Positions 43,331 to 54,198 are shown, numbered from the stretch's first letter. The stretch is DNA of 64,000 nucleotides from Hydrogeniiclostridium mannosilyticum (GCF_003268275.1 NZ_QLYR01000001.1:372001-436000); one strand, 5' to 3'. Notes: generated by a model not told the origin, from the letters alone. Made by a program: numbers and translations.

Positions 43331-45994
43331 TTAATCGCAAAGGATTTTCAGTGTAACAATTTCACCGCCCTTAGCGTGGAAAGCCACCGTGTTCTGCTCA
43401 ATGGAAACAGCCTCGGTTCTAGCACCCGTTAAATCGACCTTCTCCGCCGCATGGAAAGTCCGGTTCAGCGTAACCTTGCAATTACTATCCGTTGTACCGG
43501 CGTTATAAACGCGGACAAACAACGTCTTCTTCTCCGGCCCTTCCGCATAAGCGGTAGAAAACACAGCGCCCTCCACCTGAATAAACGCCTGCTCCGCTTC
43601 CTCAGTGCCCGCTGTATAGGCGCCGAAGGATGAGAGTGGAAGCTGGTATGCCAGCGAACGGTTCAGCAGCGCATTGGCTTCTGCCGGATCCTGCTGAATA
43701 TATAAACCATACGACTGTGTATAGACGCCCAACATACCGCTCTTTTCCGTCAGCCAACGAACCCCGACGCCGCAGGCGGACTCATCGCGTGTAAGGCAGT
43801 CCGTCCGGTAGACCTTATCGACCGAACGCAACAGCGTGAGCGCCAGGTGTGTGCTGTCACCGGCCTGATAAGCCTCGTACTCCTGGGGACCGCGTGAGAA
43901 AACAACCGGGGTGTCCGTTCCAGGCAGGCAAACCATATTGCGCAGCGGGTGTGTCAAAATCTGTGCCGGGTTGTCAAGGTCCCGCTCATAAACCGGACGG
44001 GCCGCCAAATCAAAGGCTGTGTCAGAGCAGCTGTTTGCGTACTGGCCCGGCCAGGCGAATATCGCCCGAATACGATGGTTTACCGACTCATTATGTACCG
44101 TGGTCTCAAAGTCAATCACATCGCTTTTCTCAGCCAATGTCAGCTTGGAGACAATACGAACCCGCGCACCGCTCTCCCCGTAAGCCAGCCGAATCGTCAT
44201 TCCGGCCTTATGCCCATCGGCTGAAGCCTCAATTTCCGCCTTCAGCCCGCGGGTATCGCTGTGAGCGCCGGATGGGCTGTATGTATAGCTGTCTCCGACG
44301 TCCCCATCATCCTCAAACCAGTGCAGGTTTGTAAAAACCTTCCCGGTTTTTTTCACGGTTACATCTATCGTTCCGTTCTTGTTTGCCGTTACGCGGTAGC
44401 AATCATTTTCAATCTCATTTTTCCCCGCTGACACGGCCTGCACAGGCGCCGGCGATTGTGCCCCGCCGGATGTTAAATAATAGGCCCGGTAGCCGCCTGC
44501 CGGGATATTTTCCGCATAAAACGCATACTCCACGCCTGTATAATAATCCTTTTCCGTCATGTCGCCGAGCGGGCAGCGTGTCGTATCCGCTAAAATTTCC
44601 TCGTATTCGTCCTTTTTCATGGTTTCAATATCGCGGCGCTTCTGGAAGGTTTGGCGGACAGCCGCGCCCTCGACCGGCCTTCCACCGGCGGTGACCAACT
44701 GCTGTGCAGAGATCTGGTAAGGTACGGCCGCCTTTCCGTAGATCCACTCGCTTCTGGAAAACGGGAGCGGGTTATAGACTACGATTGCCGCGGCCGACGG
44801 CCCCTTCCGGATCCGACTGCCCAATACGGTCTGCTCCAGCTTCTCCACTTCCCGCGCTAACTGGCCGGCCTCGGTCAGCCGATGCAGCACATCATCGTTG
44901 GTCTCGTCACAGTTACAGCCGCAAATAGAGTCGTGCGCATGCGATGCGGTCAGCAGCTTCCACGCCCTTTCCATAAGCGGCCTCGTGTCCAGCGCGTCAA
45001 AACCGGCAACCGCCCTATTTTGCGCATACAGCGGCTGGCAGAACGACACCAGCCTGTTTTCCACCTCACGGTTTTTCTGCTTAATATCAATACGTGTTGA
45101 AAGTGTGTTACTCAGGTTATAATGATTTTTAAAAGCACCGCGCTGCTCGCCATAGGCAGTCGGGCGGTAAGCCCCCTGCTCCTGTTCCAGGGCCTTGAAA
45201 TAATCCTCTAGGGTGCTGTGGTGGATCTCATAGTCCGGGAAAGCTTTCTGAAGCATGCTGATAACATTCTCCAGCCCTTCCACAGGCTCAAAATGGTCAA
45301 TACCCACAATCAGCAACCGATTTTCCCCGCAGCCCTGGCGATCCTGTCCTTCCATCAACAGCTGGAATACCTGCCGGCAATGCTCCGCATCCGCCAGCTG
45401 CCGGTCAAAGCTTCTCCAAACACTGGGTACAAGCAGGCCTAAACCTGTGCTGTAGGCCTCCTGCAAAGTCAAAACCCGGCTGCCATCAGGGGCCTCCCAA
45501 TAAAAGCACGGGGCAGGGTCCACTCCCTCGGGAAAACGCTGTCCACGTGAAAACATAGCGTAACGGTACCCAAACAGCCGGTACAGCTGGGGCAGCTGCG
45601 AGCAGGGGCCAAAGGAGTCCGGGCTATAACCGACCCTTTGCCCGCCCCCAAAGGAGCGGCTGAGATTGCGCCCGATTTCAAGATTTTTCACCAGTGATTC
45701 GCCGCAGGGAATGACCATATCCGGCACCGTGTACCAGGGCCCGGGAACAATTTTTCCGCTGGACACCTTTTCTTTCAAACGTTCTCTGTCCTCCGGCAGA
45801 ACCTCCAAATAATCCTCCAGCATAATGCTCTGGCCGTCCAGCAAAAAATCCTTGTAGGCAGGGGAATCTGTCAGCTTCATTACCTTTTGCAGCAAGCGAA
45901 CCAGCCGGGGCTGATAGCGCCGGAAGGGCAGGTACCATTCCCGGTCCCAATGGGTGCTGGGGACAATATGTACAACTTTTTTCTGATTACTCAT
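43331..45994 (-). CDS. GH38 family alpha-mannosidase (first of two)
   Basis: An 887-residue glycosidase. VPSTHWDREWY supplies zinc ligands H15 and D17, and the nucleophile is D126 in GYSPDSFG; SHAHDSICGCNCDETNDDV is the downstream metal/active-site block, followed by the C-terminal beta-domains. GH38 enzymes are retaining exo-alpha-mannosidases. There is no signal peptide, so it acts in the cytoplasm on imported manno-oligosaccharides. Last gene of the GH38-PfkB-isomerase-GH38 run. Substrate linkage cannot be read from sequence. Confidence 0.92.
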   Translation of the reverse strand: MSNQKKVVHIVPSTHWDREWYLPFRRYQPRLVRLLQKVMKLTDSPAYKDFLLDGQSIMLEDYLEVLPEDRERLKEKVSSGKIVPGPWYTVPDMVIPCGESLVKNLEIGRNLSRSFGGGQRVGYSPDSFGPCSQLPQLYRLFGYRYAMFSRGQRFPEGVDPAPCFYWEAPDGSRVLTLQEAYSTGLGLLVPSVWRSFDRQLADAEHCRQVFQLLMEGQDRQGCGENRLLIVGIDHFEPVEGLENVISMLQKAFPDYEIHHSTLEDYFKALEQEQGAYRPTAYGEQRGAFKNHYNLSNTLSTRIDIKQKNREVENRLVSFCQPLYAQNRAVAGFDALDTRPLMERAWKLLTASHAHDSICGCNCDETNDDVLHRLTEAGQLAREVEKLEQTVLGSRIRKGPSAAAIVVYNPLPFSRSEWIYGKAAVPYQISAQQLVTAGGRPVEGAAVRQTFQKRRDIETMKKDEYEEILADTTRCPLGDMTEKDYYTGVEYAFYAENIPAGGYRAYYLTSGGAQSPAPVQAVSAGKNEIENDCYRVTANKNGTIDVTVKKTGKVFTNLHWFEDDGDVGDSYTYSPSGAHSDTRGLKAEIEASADGHKAGMTIRLAYGESGARVRIVSKLTLAEKSDVIDFETTVHNESVNHRIRAIFAWPGQYANSCSDTAFDLAARPVYERDLDNPAQILTHPLRNMVCLPGTDTPVVFSRGPQEYEAYQAGDSTHLALTLLRSVDKVYRTDCLTRDESACGVGVRWLTEKSGMLGVYTQSYGLYIQQDPAEANALLNRSLAYQLPLSSFGAYTAGTEEAEQAFIQVEGAVFSTAYAEGPEKKTLFVRVYNAGTTDSNCKVTLNRTFHAAEKVDLTGARTEAVSIEQNTVAFHAKGGEIVTLKILCD

Positions 45995-46056
45995 GGGGAT
46001 AACTCCTCTGTTATTAATATCAACAAATCAGCCTACGGTCCGTAGTTGGCCACAGC

Positions 46057-46605
<549 letters not shown>

Positions 46606-46630
46606 CTATAATCAACCTCTTTTCTAAATA

Positions 46631-47575
46631 TTAATCCAACGGCGTGCGTTCCATAAAGCTGAGAATCTCCGCAATGGAACGGATTCCTGTGGAAGCTCCG
46701 ATCTCCATAATACAATGTGTGCCCACAGCGTTGGCGAACCTGCCGCTTTCTTCATAGGACCACCCCTGCGCCAGACCCGCTAAGAAGCCCGCGCAGAAGG
46801 AGTCGCCCGCACCAGTCGTATCCTTCGGCTTGACCGTGCGGTAGGTCGGCAGGCTGTAGCGCTTTTCTCTGGACTCACAGATATAAGCGCCGTCTGCTCC
46901 TGTTTTAATAACGACCGAACCAGCGCCGATCTCAAAGAAAAAGTCGGCAATTTCAGAAAGCTCCTTTTTGCCGCTGAGCTTGACCGCCTCGTCATAGCTC
47001 GGCATGAAGAGATCCAGGCATGGAATCGCCTCCGCAATTTTGGGCAGCCATTTGTCCTCAAAATCCCAAGCGGTATCCATTACGGTAAATTTTCCTGCCG
47101 CGCGCATTTCTCGGAAGAACGCTGCACAGCTTTTTCCGTCAAACGAGCTCAAAAGCATAGCTCCTGCAACAAATATAATGTCGCAGTCCGACCAAACCTC
47201 TTCCTGAAGATCCTCCTTCTGAAAAGCAGAGGTCGAACCTGGGCAGTATAGAAAGCTGCGCTCCCCGCTGGAGCCGACACAAACGATTGAAACCGTTGTG
47301 GAAACGCTGGGGTCGCTCACTACGCCGCGCACATCCACGCCCGCCGCGGCAGCAGTTCCTCTGACAAACTCACCGAAGCTGTCGGATCCCACCTTACAGG
47401 AAAGCGCCACCGGAACCCCCAGCTTTGCCAAATCTATCGCCGCATTGGAGGCGCAGCCCCCCACATGTGTGGTTACTGAATCGACTGCACGCAACGTCCC
47501 CGCCGGCGGAACAGAATCCGCCGGATTGACGATCACATCCGTTGTGACACTGCCAATACATAAAACCTTTTTCAA
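46631..47575 (-). CDS. PfkB family carbohydrate kinase
   Basis: A 314-residue ribokinase-fold enzyme. The N-terminus carries GGCASNAAIDLAKLG, the family substrate motif, and the C-terminal anion hole and base are in DTTGAGDSFCAGF (catalytic Asp about 253). It transfers phosphate from ATP to a sugar. Context (mannose isomerase before it in the pathway) suggests fructokinase, making fructose phosphate. TTG start with GGAGGAAACGG upstream. It is 25 bases from the isomerase gene. Confidence 0.88.
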   Translation of the reverse strand: MKKVLCIGSVTTDVIVNPADSVPPAGTLRAVDSVTTHVGGCASNAAIDLAKLGVPVALSCKVGSDSFGEFVRGTAAAAGVDVRGVVSDPSVSTTVSIVCVGSSGERSFLYCPGSTSAFQKEDLQEEVWSDCDIIFVAGAMLLSSFDGKSCAAFFREMRAAGKFTVMDTAWDFEDKWLPKIAEAIPCLDLFMPSYDEAVKLSGKKELSEIADFFFEIGAGSVVIKTGADGAYICESREKRYSLPTYRTVKPKDTTGAGDSFCAGFLAGLAQGWSYEESGRFANAVGTHCIMEIGASTGIRSIAEILSFMERTPLD

Positions 47576-47591
47576 TACCGTTTCCTCCGAT

Positions 47592-50396
47592 TTATGATTT
47601 CATCTGCAAATAAACGGAGCAGATCTCCCCCGCGTTCATGGTAAAGGCCGCACAGCCGGAGTCCGTCGTCAGTGTACGGTCTGTCTGTACCGCTTTTTCC
47701 ATAAAATCGACAAACTGCGCCTGCCGCAGGCTATCTGCACAAAGCTTTACGCTGCATGCCTCCTGGTATGGGTTATAGAGACGCAAAACCAGCCCGCCGC
47801 CGCTTTCCGCCTGCTTAAGCCCACACGCCTGCGCACCGCCCTCAATGCGAAGGAATGAATGAACCGGCGGTAGAGCACCCGAATGCGCCGATGTAGAATA
47901 CGCATAAAGCGGGTGGCGGAAGCGCATGCTCTGTTCAAGCTGCTCCCCGGCAGCCGCTCCGGCGCAGGCGGCAACGGCAAGGCTCATGTGGTGGACGCCG
48001 TACTCCGGATAGGGGTCCGGGTCATAGGATCCGCGAATTAGGTCGGCATATAATGTGTCGTCTGCACCACGGTAGCCATATTTGCAGTCGCTCAACAGCG
48101 CTACTGTCTCCGCCCCCTGCTCCGGCACCGCGCAAATAAAGCTTCCGTACGGCACATCCTGCCGCAGCGGCGCGCGATCTAATACCCCGAAGGGAATATC
48201 CCCGCGGTACTGCTTTACCGCGCCGGCCACCGGCACGGCAAAGCCAAGCTGAGGAATGCCGTCTTTGGGGTTGCCAATCTCGTGCCAATCCGCCTGAACG
48301 TCATAGCGCAGCAGTGCGGAATGGCGTTCAAGAGACACCTTCACCTTCAGGGTTGAATGCAGAAAGGACAACATATATACAACCGACTGGTGAACCGGCC
48401 CCGTCTCCTGTGCAAGGATGGAAACGCCGTATTTTTCATTCAGATTTTCCACGGTACGGTATTTGCCCACTCGCCAGGAGGTCATGCCGTCTCCGGTGTT
48501 CTCCACAATATAGCGGAAATAACCGGACGTTTTTTCCGCTGAGAGCAATTCGGTCCCCGTTTCCTTGCGTACATAGGAAAGCAGGCTCATGGTGCGCGGG
48601 CAGAACACGGCGCGGACACAATCATTTTCCAGTACCAGGTTTTCATCCGTGATAAAATCGCAGCGTGTAGAAGGATCATGCGGGATGGCAATATTTTCGG
48701 CAGCGCGTTCTCTGACCGCATAGACCGCATACCCCATGGCGGGAACAGCTGCCACGACACGAATTTTTGTATACACATGCCCCCAATAATGCGTCCCCTT
48801 TTCAACGACCTGGCTGGGTGCCTCCCTGCCCTGGGAGTCCGTCACATAGGTGTGCGCCGGGTCGCCCTGCCAATCCCATACGGTGAGCTCGGCAGTTTCC
48901 TCCCGCTCATACGGCGTTGTATTGAAAATGGTAAACACCCGCACACTGCCGCCGTGATGCCCGGACTGCGTAAAGCTGAAGCCGTTTTCATCGGCGACGG
49001 CAAACCCTGCGCCGGCCGTCAGCACATCATCCTGCTCCCCGGCTAACGCCGAGGTATCTATGGCAGCGCAAAGGGCCTCCATCGCATGGCTGCTGTTGGC
49101 GCCTACGCCAGCCATCACTCGTTGAAATTCGCCCATGGCAAATTCCCTTGTCTCAATAACGCCCGATCCCGGAAGAATATCATGGAATTGGTTGAACAGC
49201 AGCTTCCGCCATGCCTTTTCGAAAGAGTTCGCCGTGCGGTAACCTGGCAGCCCGGCAGCGCAGGCATCCAGGGCCTCGGCATCATACGCGCGGTCCTCTG
49301 CTATATGATTAGCGCGCTTAATTCTCGACTGAGAGGTATAGCAGCCGGTAAATACATAGTTCAATTCACCTTTAAGCAGTGGGAATGCCGCTTTACCGGC
49401 CTCAATTTCCTCAAAATAGCCCTTGATGGTGCCAAATACAAGCTGTGGCGCCAACGGCCAGTGCGACATTTCAATCATTGCATCCAGGTCCCGGCGTGTG
49501 GGGCCGCCGCCGTGGTCGCCGACGCCGTAGACCTTCAGCATGCCTTGCACCTGATTTTCCGAGCAATAGGACGGAACCCCGAGGATCAGTCCCTCGTCGA
49601 TTTCCCCATTGTACCACTCATACTCACGAACCACCAGAACCTCCGCACCGGAAGGCGCCTGCCAGCGATAGATGCTAGGCCCTTCCAGGCCGCGGCAGTG
49701 GTAATAATAACGGATGCCGCCATTGCGCAGCACCTCGGGCATATTTTGATTGTGCCCAAAGGTATCGGGTTCAAAATCCAGCGTCAATGAATCCTCTGGC
49801 ACCCCAAACAGCTGGTTCAGGTACCGCTTTGTATAGAGGATATGGCGGGCCATTGCCTCGGCGCCGGACATGTTTTTATCATTTTCCACCCAGGTGGAGG
49901 CCGTCAGCTCCCAACGCCCTTCCTGAACGCGCTGCTTGATTTTTTCCAGCAGCTCCGGGTAATACTCTTCAATAATATGGTAAACCGACGCCTGCGACTG
50001 TGAGAAAGTAAAATCGGGGTACTCCTCCATTAAGGCCAGCATGGTGCGGAAGGTATCTACCGTGACGGTTACAGTTTCCTGAAAGCCCCACATCCAGTTC
50101 ATATCAATGTGGGCATGGGCCGCACAGGTAATTTTATATTTTTTAGCCTCGGCCTGTAGGCCGAGCAGCGCCTGCTCAGCCGCAAGCGCCGTCTGGTTCG
50201 AGATGCTCCCCCGCTCCTCAAACTCCTCATACAGGCGGTCAATCTGAGCCAGCAGAAGCTCGTCGTACTTTCCGCCCTGTACCTTTGAGAGCTCCAGTAA
50301 ATAGCCGAGCTCAGCCAGGATTCTTTTTTCCCACTTGCTGTGCCGGGATTGTTGGTAAAGCGCATTATAACGCTTCACACGGTTTATTTTTTCCAC
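47592..50396 (-). CDS. GH38 family alpha-mannosidase (second of two)
   Basis: A 934-residue GH38 with a longer N-terminal helical extension (1-88). Zinc ligands H96 and D98 lie in AHAHIDMNWMWGF and the nucleophile is D211 in LDFEPDTFGHNQ; LLFNQFHDILPGSG is the downstream active-site block. It differs from the first enzyme throughout, so the two likely prefer different linkages. No signal peptide. GTG start with GGGAGGGAATC upstream and promoter at 50447-50474; first gene of its operon. Confidence 0.93.
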   Translation of the reverse strand: MEKINRVKRYNALYQQSRHSKWEKRILAELGYLLELSKVQGGKYDELLLAQIDRLYEEFEERGSISNQTALAAEQALLGLQAEAKKYKITCAAHAHIDMNWMWGFQETVTVTVDTFRTMLALMEEYPDFTFSQSQASVYHIIEEYYPELLEKIKQRVQEGRWELTASTWVENDKNMSGAEAMARHILYTKRYLNQLFGVPEDSLTLDFEPDTFGHNQNMPEVLRNGGIRYYYHCRGLEGPSIYRWQAPSGAEVLVVREYEWYNGEIDEGLILGVPSYCSENQVQGMLKVYGVGDHGGGPTRRDLDAMIEMSHWPLAPQLVFGTIKGYFEEIEAGKAAFPLLKGELNYVFTGCYTSQSRIKRANHIAEDRAYDAEALDACAAGLPGYRTANSFEKAWRKLLFNQFHDILPGSGVIETREFAMGEFQRVMAGVGANSSHAMEALCAAIDTSALAGEQDDVLTAGAGFAVADENGFSFTQSGHHGGSVRVFTIFNTTPYEREETAELTVWDWQGDPAHTYVTDSQGREAPSQVVEKGTHYWGHVYTKIRVVAAVPAMGYAVYAVRERAAENIAIPHDPSTRCDFITDENLVLENDCVRAVFCPRTMSLLSYVRKETGTELLSAEKTSGYFRYIVENTGDGMTSWRVGKYRTVENLNEKYGVSILAQETGPVHQSVVYMLSFLHSTLKVKVSLERHSALLRYDVQADWHEIGNPKDGIPQLGFAVPVAGAVKQYRGDIPFGVLDRAPLRQDVPYGSFICAVPEQGAETVALLSDCKYGYRGADDTLYADLIRGSYDPDPYPEYGVHHMSLAVAACAGAAAGEQLEQSMRFRHPLYAYSTSAHSGALPPVHSFLRIEGGAQACGLKQAESGGGLVLRLYNPYQEACSVKLCADSLRQAQFVDFMEKAVQTDRTLTTDSGCAAFTMNAGEICSVYLQMKS

Positions 50397-50446
50397 AACT
50401 GATTCCCTCCCTAAAATAGACGCTAAGCGCCCTTAAAACTGCCATA

Positions 50447-50474
50447 AGTATAGCAGATTTCATAAAAAAGTAAA
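50447..50474 (-). promoter_or_regulatory. Promoter of the mannoside operon
   Basis: TTTACT and TATACT with a 16-base spacer on the minus strand, about 50 bases before the GTG start. Confidence 0.6.
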
Positions 50475-50532
50475 GAAAAAAATGATGGTTTTTCTGGAGT
50501 TTATTGCCCGATTTTAACGGCCTGCCCCATCG

Positions 50533-50577
50533 CTAAAAAGAACCCTGCGGGGGCGGCACAGCTCCTCCACAGGGTTC
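50533..50577 (-). terminator. Terminator of the uxaC-MBL operon
   Basis: GAACCCTG and CAGGGTTC enclose a partly paired GC-rich loop, followed on the minus strand by TTCTTTTTAG. Confidence 0.7.
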
Positions 50578-50586
50578 AACAAAATC

Positions 50587-51426
50587 TCAGAACTCAATTT
50601 CCAGGCCGTCATACGAGACGGTAAAGCCATGCTTTTCCGCAAGCGGGGCGAACTCCTCATAGCACATTCCACCATTGTGTGAAAAATGATTTACCGCAAA
50701 ACAGGTCTTTCTGTCGGCTATCCCCTGCTCCAGCATCCGCTCTTTCATAAAAACCGCGTTGGGCAATCCCATATGGCCGCGCTTGCAATCCTTCGCCACA
50801 AAGGTGCAGTCAAAGCTCACCGCATCCAGATGCCGGCCGGCGAGGTACTCCCAGGTCGCCTCCAGCAGTTCGCCGGTATCATGGGCATACAGCAACGTCT
50901 TGCCATCCTTCTCAATCAAATAAATGTGGGCGGTCTCCAGTCCGGCCATATGGTCGCAGGCCAAGGCCGTCACCGTATATTCTCCCGCCCGGAACGGTGT
51001 AAAAAGGGCCACCTCGACCGGTTCCAGCACCCCGGCCAGCGTCGAATCGGGGGCATCACAGGCAGCCATCGCTTTTTTTAACTGCTCTGTTACAGCCTGG
51101 TTTCCATAAATATACAGCTTTGGCACACTGTCCATTAAATGGACAAAATCCGTCCGCCGCAGCAGAAATTCCTCCGGGTATAAATGATCCGGGTGAGAAT
51201 GGGTGACCAGCACATGCTCCACCTTGGAAAAATCCAGATTGTTTTGCAGGACATGCATATAGGTGTCGGCAGGCATGTCAATCAGCAGTCTCCTGTCCAC
51301 AATGCTCTGAGACCGAGTGCGGATATTTCTGCCGCCCCGCTGTCGAGCCGTTTTGCAGGCCTCACACTGGCAAAAAATCGCCGGCCACCCCTCTGCTGCC
51401 GCCGTTCCTAAAAATTTCAGCTGCAT
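50587..51426 (-). CDS. MBL-fold metallohydrolase (PhnP-like)
   Basis: A 279-residue metallo-beta-lactamase fold hydrolase with metal site H76-x-H78-x-D80-H81 (VTHSHPDHL). The CQCEACKTAR segment near the N-terminus is typical of PhnP-like phosphodiesterases. It follows uxaC by 32 bases in one operon, with AGGAGGAAAC before the ATG. A role in the uronate pathway is possible but the substrate is not known. Confidence 0.82.
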   Translation of the reverse strand: MQLKFLGTAAAEGWPAIFCQCEACKTARQRGGRNIRTRSQSIVDRRLLIDMPADTYMHVLQNNLDFSKVEHVLVTHSHPDHLYPEEFLLRRTDFVHLMDSVPKLYIYGNQAVTEQLKKAMAACDAPDSTLAGVLEPVEVALFTPFRAGEYTVTALACDHMAGLETAHIYLIEKDGKTLLYAHDTGELLEATWEYLAGRHLDAVSFDCTFVAKDCKRGHMGLPNAVFMKERMLEQGIADRKTCFAVNHFSHNGGMCYEEFAPLAEKHGFTVSYDGLEIEF

Positions 51427-51458
51427 GGTCGTTTCCTCCTATTTTATTCGGCTGTTGT

Positions 51459-52856
51459 TTAAAAGCCGAAATAATTCTTGGCGTTATAATAAGAGATGTT
51501 CTGTACCAGCCTAGAGAGCATCCCCAGGTCGTTGGGGAACTCGCCGCGTTCCACCCAGGCTCCCAGCACATTGCAGAGGATGCGGCGGAAATATTCATGC
51601 CGGGTATAGGAAAGGTAGCTGCGAGAGTCGGTCAGCATGCCAATAAAGGTCCCCAGCGCCGAAATGCTCGCCAGTGATTTCAAATGCTGCTCCATTCCCA
51701 ACTTCGTGTCGTTAAACCACCAGGCCGCTCCATGCTGTATTTTCCCAGGCACGCCCGCTTCTGTAAAACAGCCCACAGCGGCATCCAACAGAGCGTTATC
51801 GTTGGGATTAAGCGAAAACAGCACTGTCTTCGGCAGCGCCCCCCGCTCCTGGAGATAATCCAGGAACCCTACCAGGCCGCTGACGCCCGCCCCATAACCG
51901 TCAATGCAGTCGAAGCCCGTGTCCGGTCCCAGTTCACGGAAATTCTTTGTACTTACACTGCGTAACGGTCCCAAGTGCATTTCCATCACCCAACCGCGCT
52001 TTGCGTATTCCTGCGCTAAAAACACCAACAGGGCAAAATGGTAGCGCTCAGCTTCCTCCCCGCTGACTGTTTCTCCCGCAAGCCCTTTTTTCAAAATGCA
52101 ATCTATTGTCTTATCATCCGAGGGCAAAAAAGAAACCAGAGAAAGGCCATGGTCACTTCCCACACAGCCTGCGGCCTGAAAATACTCCAGCCTGCTCAGC
52201 AGCGCCGCCTTCAGGCTATCCAGGCCTTTAATTTCCACACCGGCTGCCTCGCCCAATGACTTCATATAGCCGGAGAAGCTCTTTCGTTCCACGGCCATAG
52301 CCTGGTCCGGCCGCCAGGAGGGCAAAACCTTCGCCGAGCACAAATGCTCTGCCCGTATTTTCCGATGAGCCTCCAGGTCCGCGATCGGATCGTCCGTAGT
52401 GACTATCACCTCTACCTTGGAATTTTTAATAATCTTACGCACGCTTAAATCTTTGAGCTGTTCCTCGCAGAGCTTCCAAACCTCTTCCGCCGTCTCTGCG
52501 CTTAAGACGCCGTCATACCCCATATAACGCTGCAACTCCATGTGTGACCAATGGTATAACGGGTTGCCCGGCGCATGCTCCAACGCCTCCACAAAGCGCT
52601 GGAACTTCACGCGCTCCGGCGCACTTCCTGTAACCTCTTCCTCGGGCGCTCCAATCGCACGCATTAAGCGCCACTTATAATGGTCGCCCTCCAACCAAGC
52701 CTGTGTGATATTTTTGTAAACACGGTCGTCAACAATCTCTTGCGGATTAATGTGACAATGATAGTCGATTACCGGCATTTGCTCCGCATATTGGTGAAAC
52801 AGCTTCTCCGCAGTATCGCTTGATAGAATAAAATTTTTTCCCATAAACTTTTTCAA
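51459..52856 (-). CDS. uxaC: Glucuronate/uronate isomerase
   Basis: About 465 residues. UxaC is an amidohydrolase-fold enzyme that isomerises D-glucuronate to D-fructuronate and D-galacturonate to D-tagaturonate. The first metal site is H33 and H35 in VIDYHCHI; EMHLGPLRSVSTKNF and the C-terminal DSRSYLSYTRHEYFRR block are hallmark sequences. I choose TTG at 52856 (M-KKFMGKNFIL), which matches the common family N-terminus; GGGGTGG lies just upstream. Uronate dehydratase and aldolase genes are not in the window. Confidence 0.93.
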   Translation of the reverse strand: MKKFMGKNFILSSDTAEKLFHQYAEQMPVIDYHCHINPQEIVDDRVYKNITQAWLEGDHYKWRLMRAIGAPEEEVTGSAPERVKFQRFVEALEHAPGNPLYHWSHMELQRYMGYDGVLSAETAEEVWKLCEEQLKDLSVRKIIKNSKVEVIVTTDDPIADLEAHRKIRAEHLCSAKVLPSWRPDQAMAVERKSFSGYMKSLGEAAGVEIKGLDSLKAALLSRLEYFQAAGCVGSDHGLSLVSFLPSDDKTIDCILKKGLAGETVSGEEAERYHFALLVFLAQEYAKRGWVMEMHLGPLRSVSTKNFRELGPDTGFDCIDGYGAGVSGLVGFLDYLQERGALPKTVLFSLNPNDNALLDAAVGCFTEAGVPGKIQHGAAWWFNDTKLGMEQHLKSLASISALGTFIGMLTDSRSYLSYTRHEYFRRILCNVLGAWVERGEFPNDLGMLSRLVQNISYYNAKNYFGF

Positions 52857-52946
52857 TGAAACCACCCCTGTTAACAATAAAATAAGATCGCTTAATTTTA
52901 AGGCTATCTTACCACAATCTTTTATGAAAAAAAAGTAATTTTCCTC

Positions 52947-52975
52947 TTGAAAAACAAAATCAATTTATGTATGCT
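52947..52975 (+). promoter_or_regulatory. Promoter of the Gfo/Idh/MocA gene
   Basis: TTGAAA and TATGCT with a 17-base spacer and TG before the -10. The leader has a CTGAAA-N8-TTTCAG dyad at 53010-53029 near the ribosome binding site, a possible operator. Confidence 0.6.
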
Positions 52976-53049
52976 AATATCGCACAGAAAGAATCAATCT
53001 ATTTTTTGACTGAAACAATTATTTTTCAGATTGAAAGGATCGTGTTTAT

Positions 53050-54198
53050 ATGATTAAAGTAGGAATTGCAGGCGCGCGCGGCCTGTCAAATCTGCTCGGC
53101 CTGCGTGCAATCCCCGATGTCGAGGTTTCCGCCATTTGTGACCTCGACGAAGATGTTCTGAACCAAATGGCAGAGGAGCACCATATCCCCAACCGCTTCC
53201 GGGTATTTGACGATATGCTGGAAACCGATATTGACGCCGTCATTATTTCCACCCCTATGCAATGCCACGTCCCCCAGGCCATTGCCGCATTGGAGGCCGG
53301 AAAGCACGTTTTCAGCGAGGTAACCGCGGGTGTGACCATGGATGAGCTTTGGTGGCTGATTGAAAATGTCGAGGCCTCCGGAAAAGTATACATGTACGCC
53401 GAGAATTACTGCTATACCCCCTATAACCAGTTGATCCGGGCAATGGTGCAAAAAGGCATGTTCGGCACTCCCTACTATGCGGAAGGGGAATACCTGCACG
53501 ATGTAAAAAGCATGACTACCTACCACTATGATATCCATCAGAGCGGCAAAACCTCCTGGCGCAAATACTGGCAGCTGGGAAAACACGGCGCCTTCTACCC
53601 CACACACAGCATCGGGCCGGTGATGCAGTGGTTTGAGGGCGAACGGATCTCCAGCATATCCACGTTTACCAGCGGGCGCCATGTCGCCATGGACCTCCGC
53701 CAAGAGGACACTACCATTACCATGTGTCAAATGGCAAGCGGAAAGCTGGCACGCATCCGGGTAGACTGTATCTCCCCCCGCCCGCATAACATGACATTCT
53801 ACCAGCTTCAGGGAACCAAGGGCGTAGTGGAGACTCCCCGCGGCCTCGGCGATGTTTGTAAGGTCTGGCTGGAGGACTATAACCACGACGAAAACAAGGA
53901 CGACCGGCAGTGGCGCCCGCTATCCGACTTTAACAGCCTGCTGCCGGAGCGCTACAAAAATGCGACGGAGGAGCAAAAAAAAGCCGGGCATGAAGGCGGG
54001 GACTTCTTTATTGTCGAGGATTTCATCAACGCTATCCGCTACGGTACAAAGCCGGCAATTGACGTTTACCAGGCTTGTGAATGGACGGCTGTGGGACTGC
54101 TGTCGGAGCTTTCCGTGACCAACGGCGGGCGTGCCATCGACATCCCCCACTTTCGTAAAAACATGCCCTATGAAGAGCAGCATATTTCCTTGCGGTAA
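53050..54198 (+). CDS. Gfo/Idh/MocA family oxidoreductase
   Basis: A 382-residue NAD(P)-dependent sugar dehydrogenase-like protein. The Rossmann start is VGIAGARGLSNLL (Gly-rich, in place of GxGxxG). The VISTPMQCHVPQAIAALEAGKHVFSE block and a downstream E-N-Y-C region are typical of the family. Members oxidise or epimerise sugars and inositols. AAAGGAT precedes the ATG. It is divergent from uxaC, suggesting a place in sugar or uronate metabolism. Substrate unknown. Confidence 0.85.
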   Translation: MIKVGIAGARGLSNLLGLRAIPDVEVSAICDLDEDVLNQMAEEHHIPNRFRVFDDMLETDIDAVIISTPMQCHVPQAIAALEAGKHVFSEVTAGVTMDELWWLIENVEASGKVYMYAENYCYTPYNQLIRAMVQKGMFGTPYYAEGEYLHDVKSMTTYHYDIHQSGKTSWRKYWQLGKHGAFYPTHSIGPVMQWFEGERISSISTFTSGRHVAMDLRQEDTTITMCQMASGKLARIRVDCISPRPHNMTFYQLQGTKGVVETPRGLGDVCKVWLEDYNHDENKDDRQWRPLSDFNSLLPERYKNATEEQKKAGHEGGDFFIVEDFINAIRYGTKPAIDVYQACEWTAVGLLSELSVTNGGRAIDIPHFRKNMPYEEQHISLR

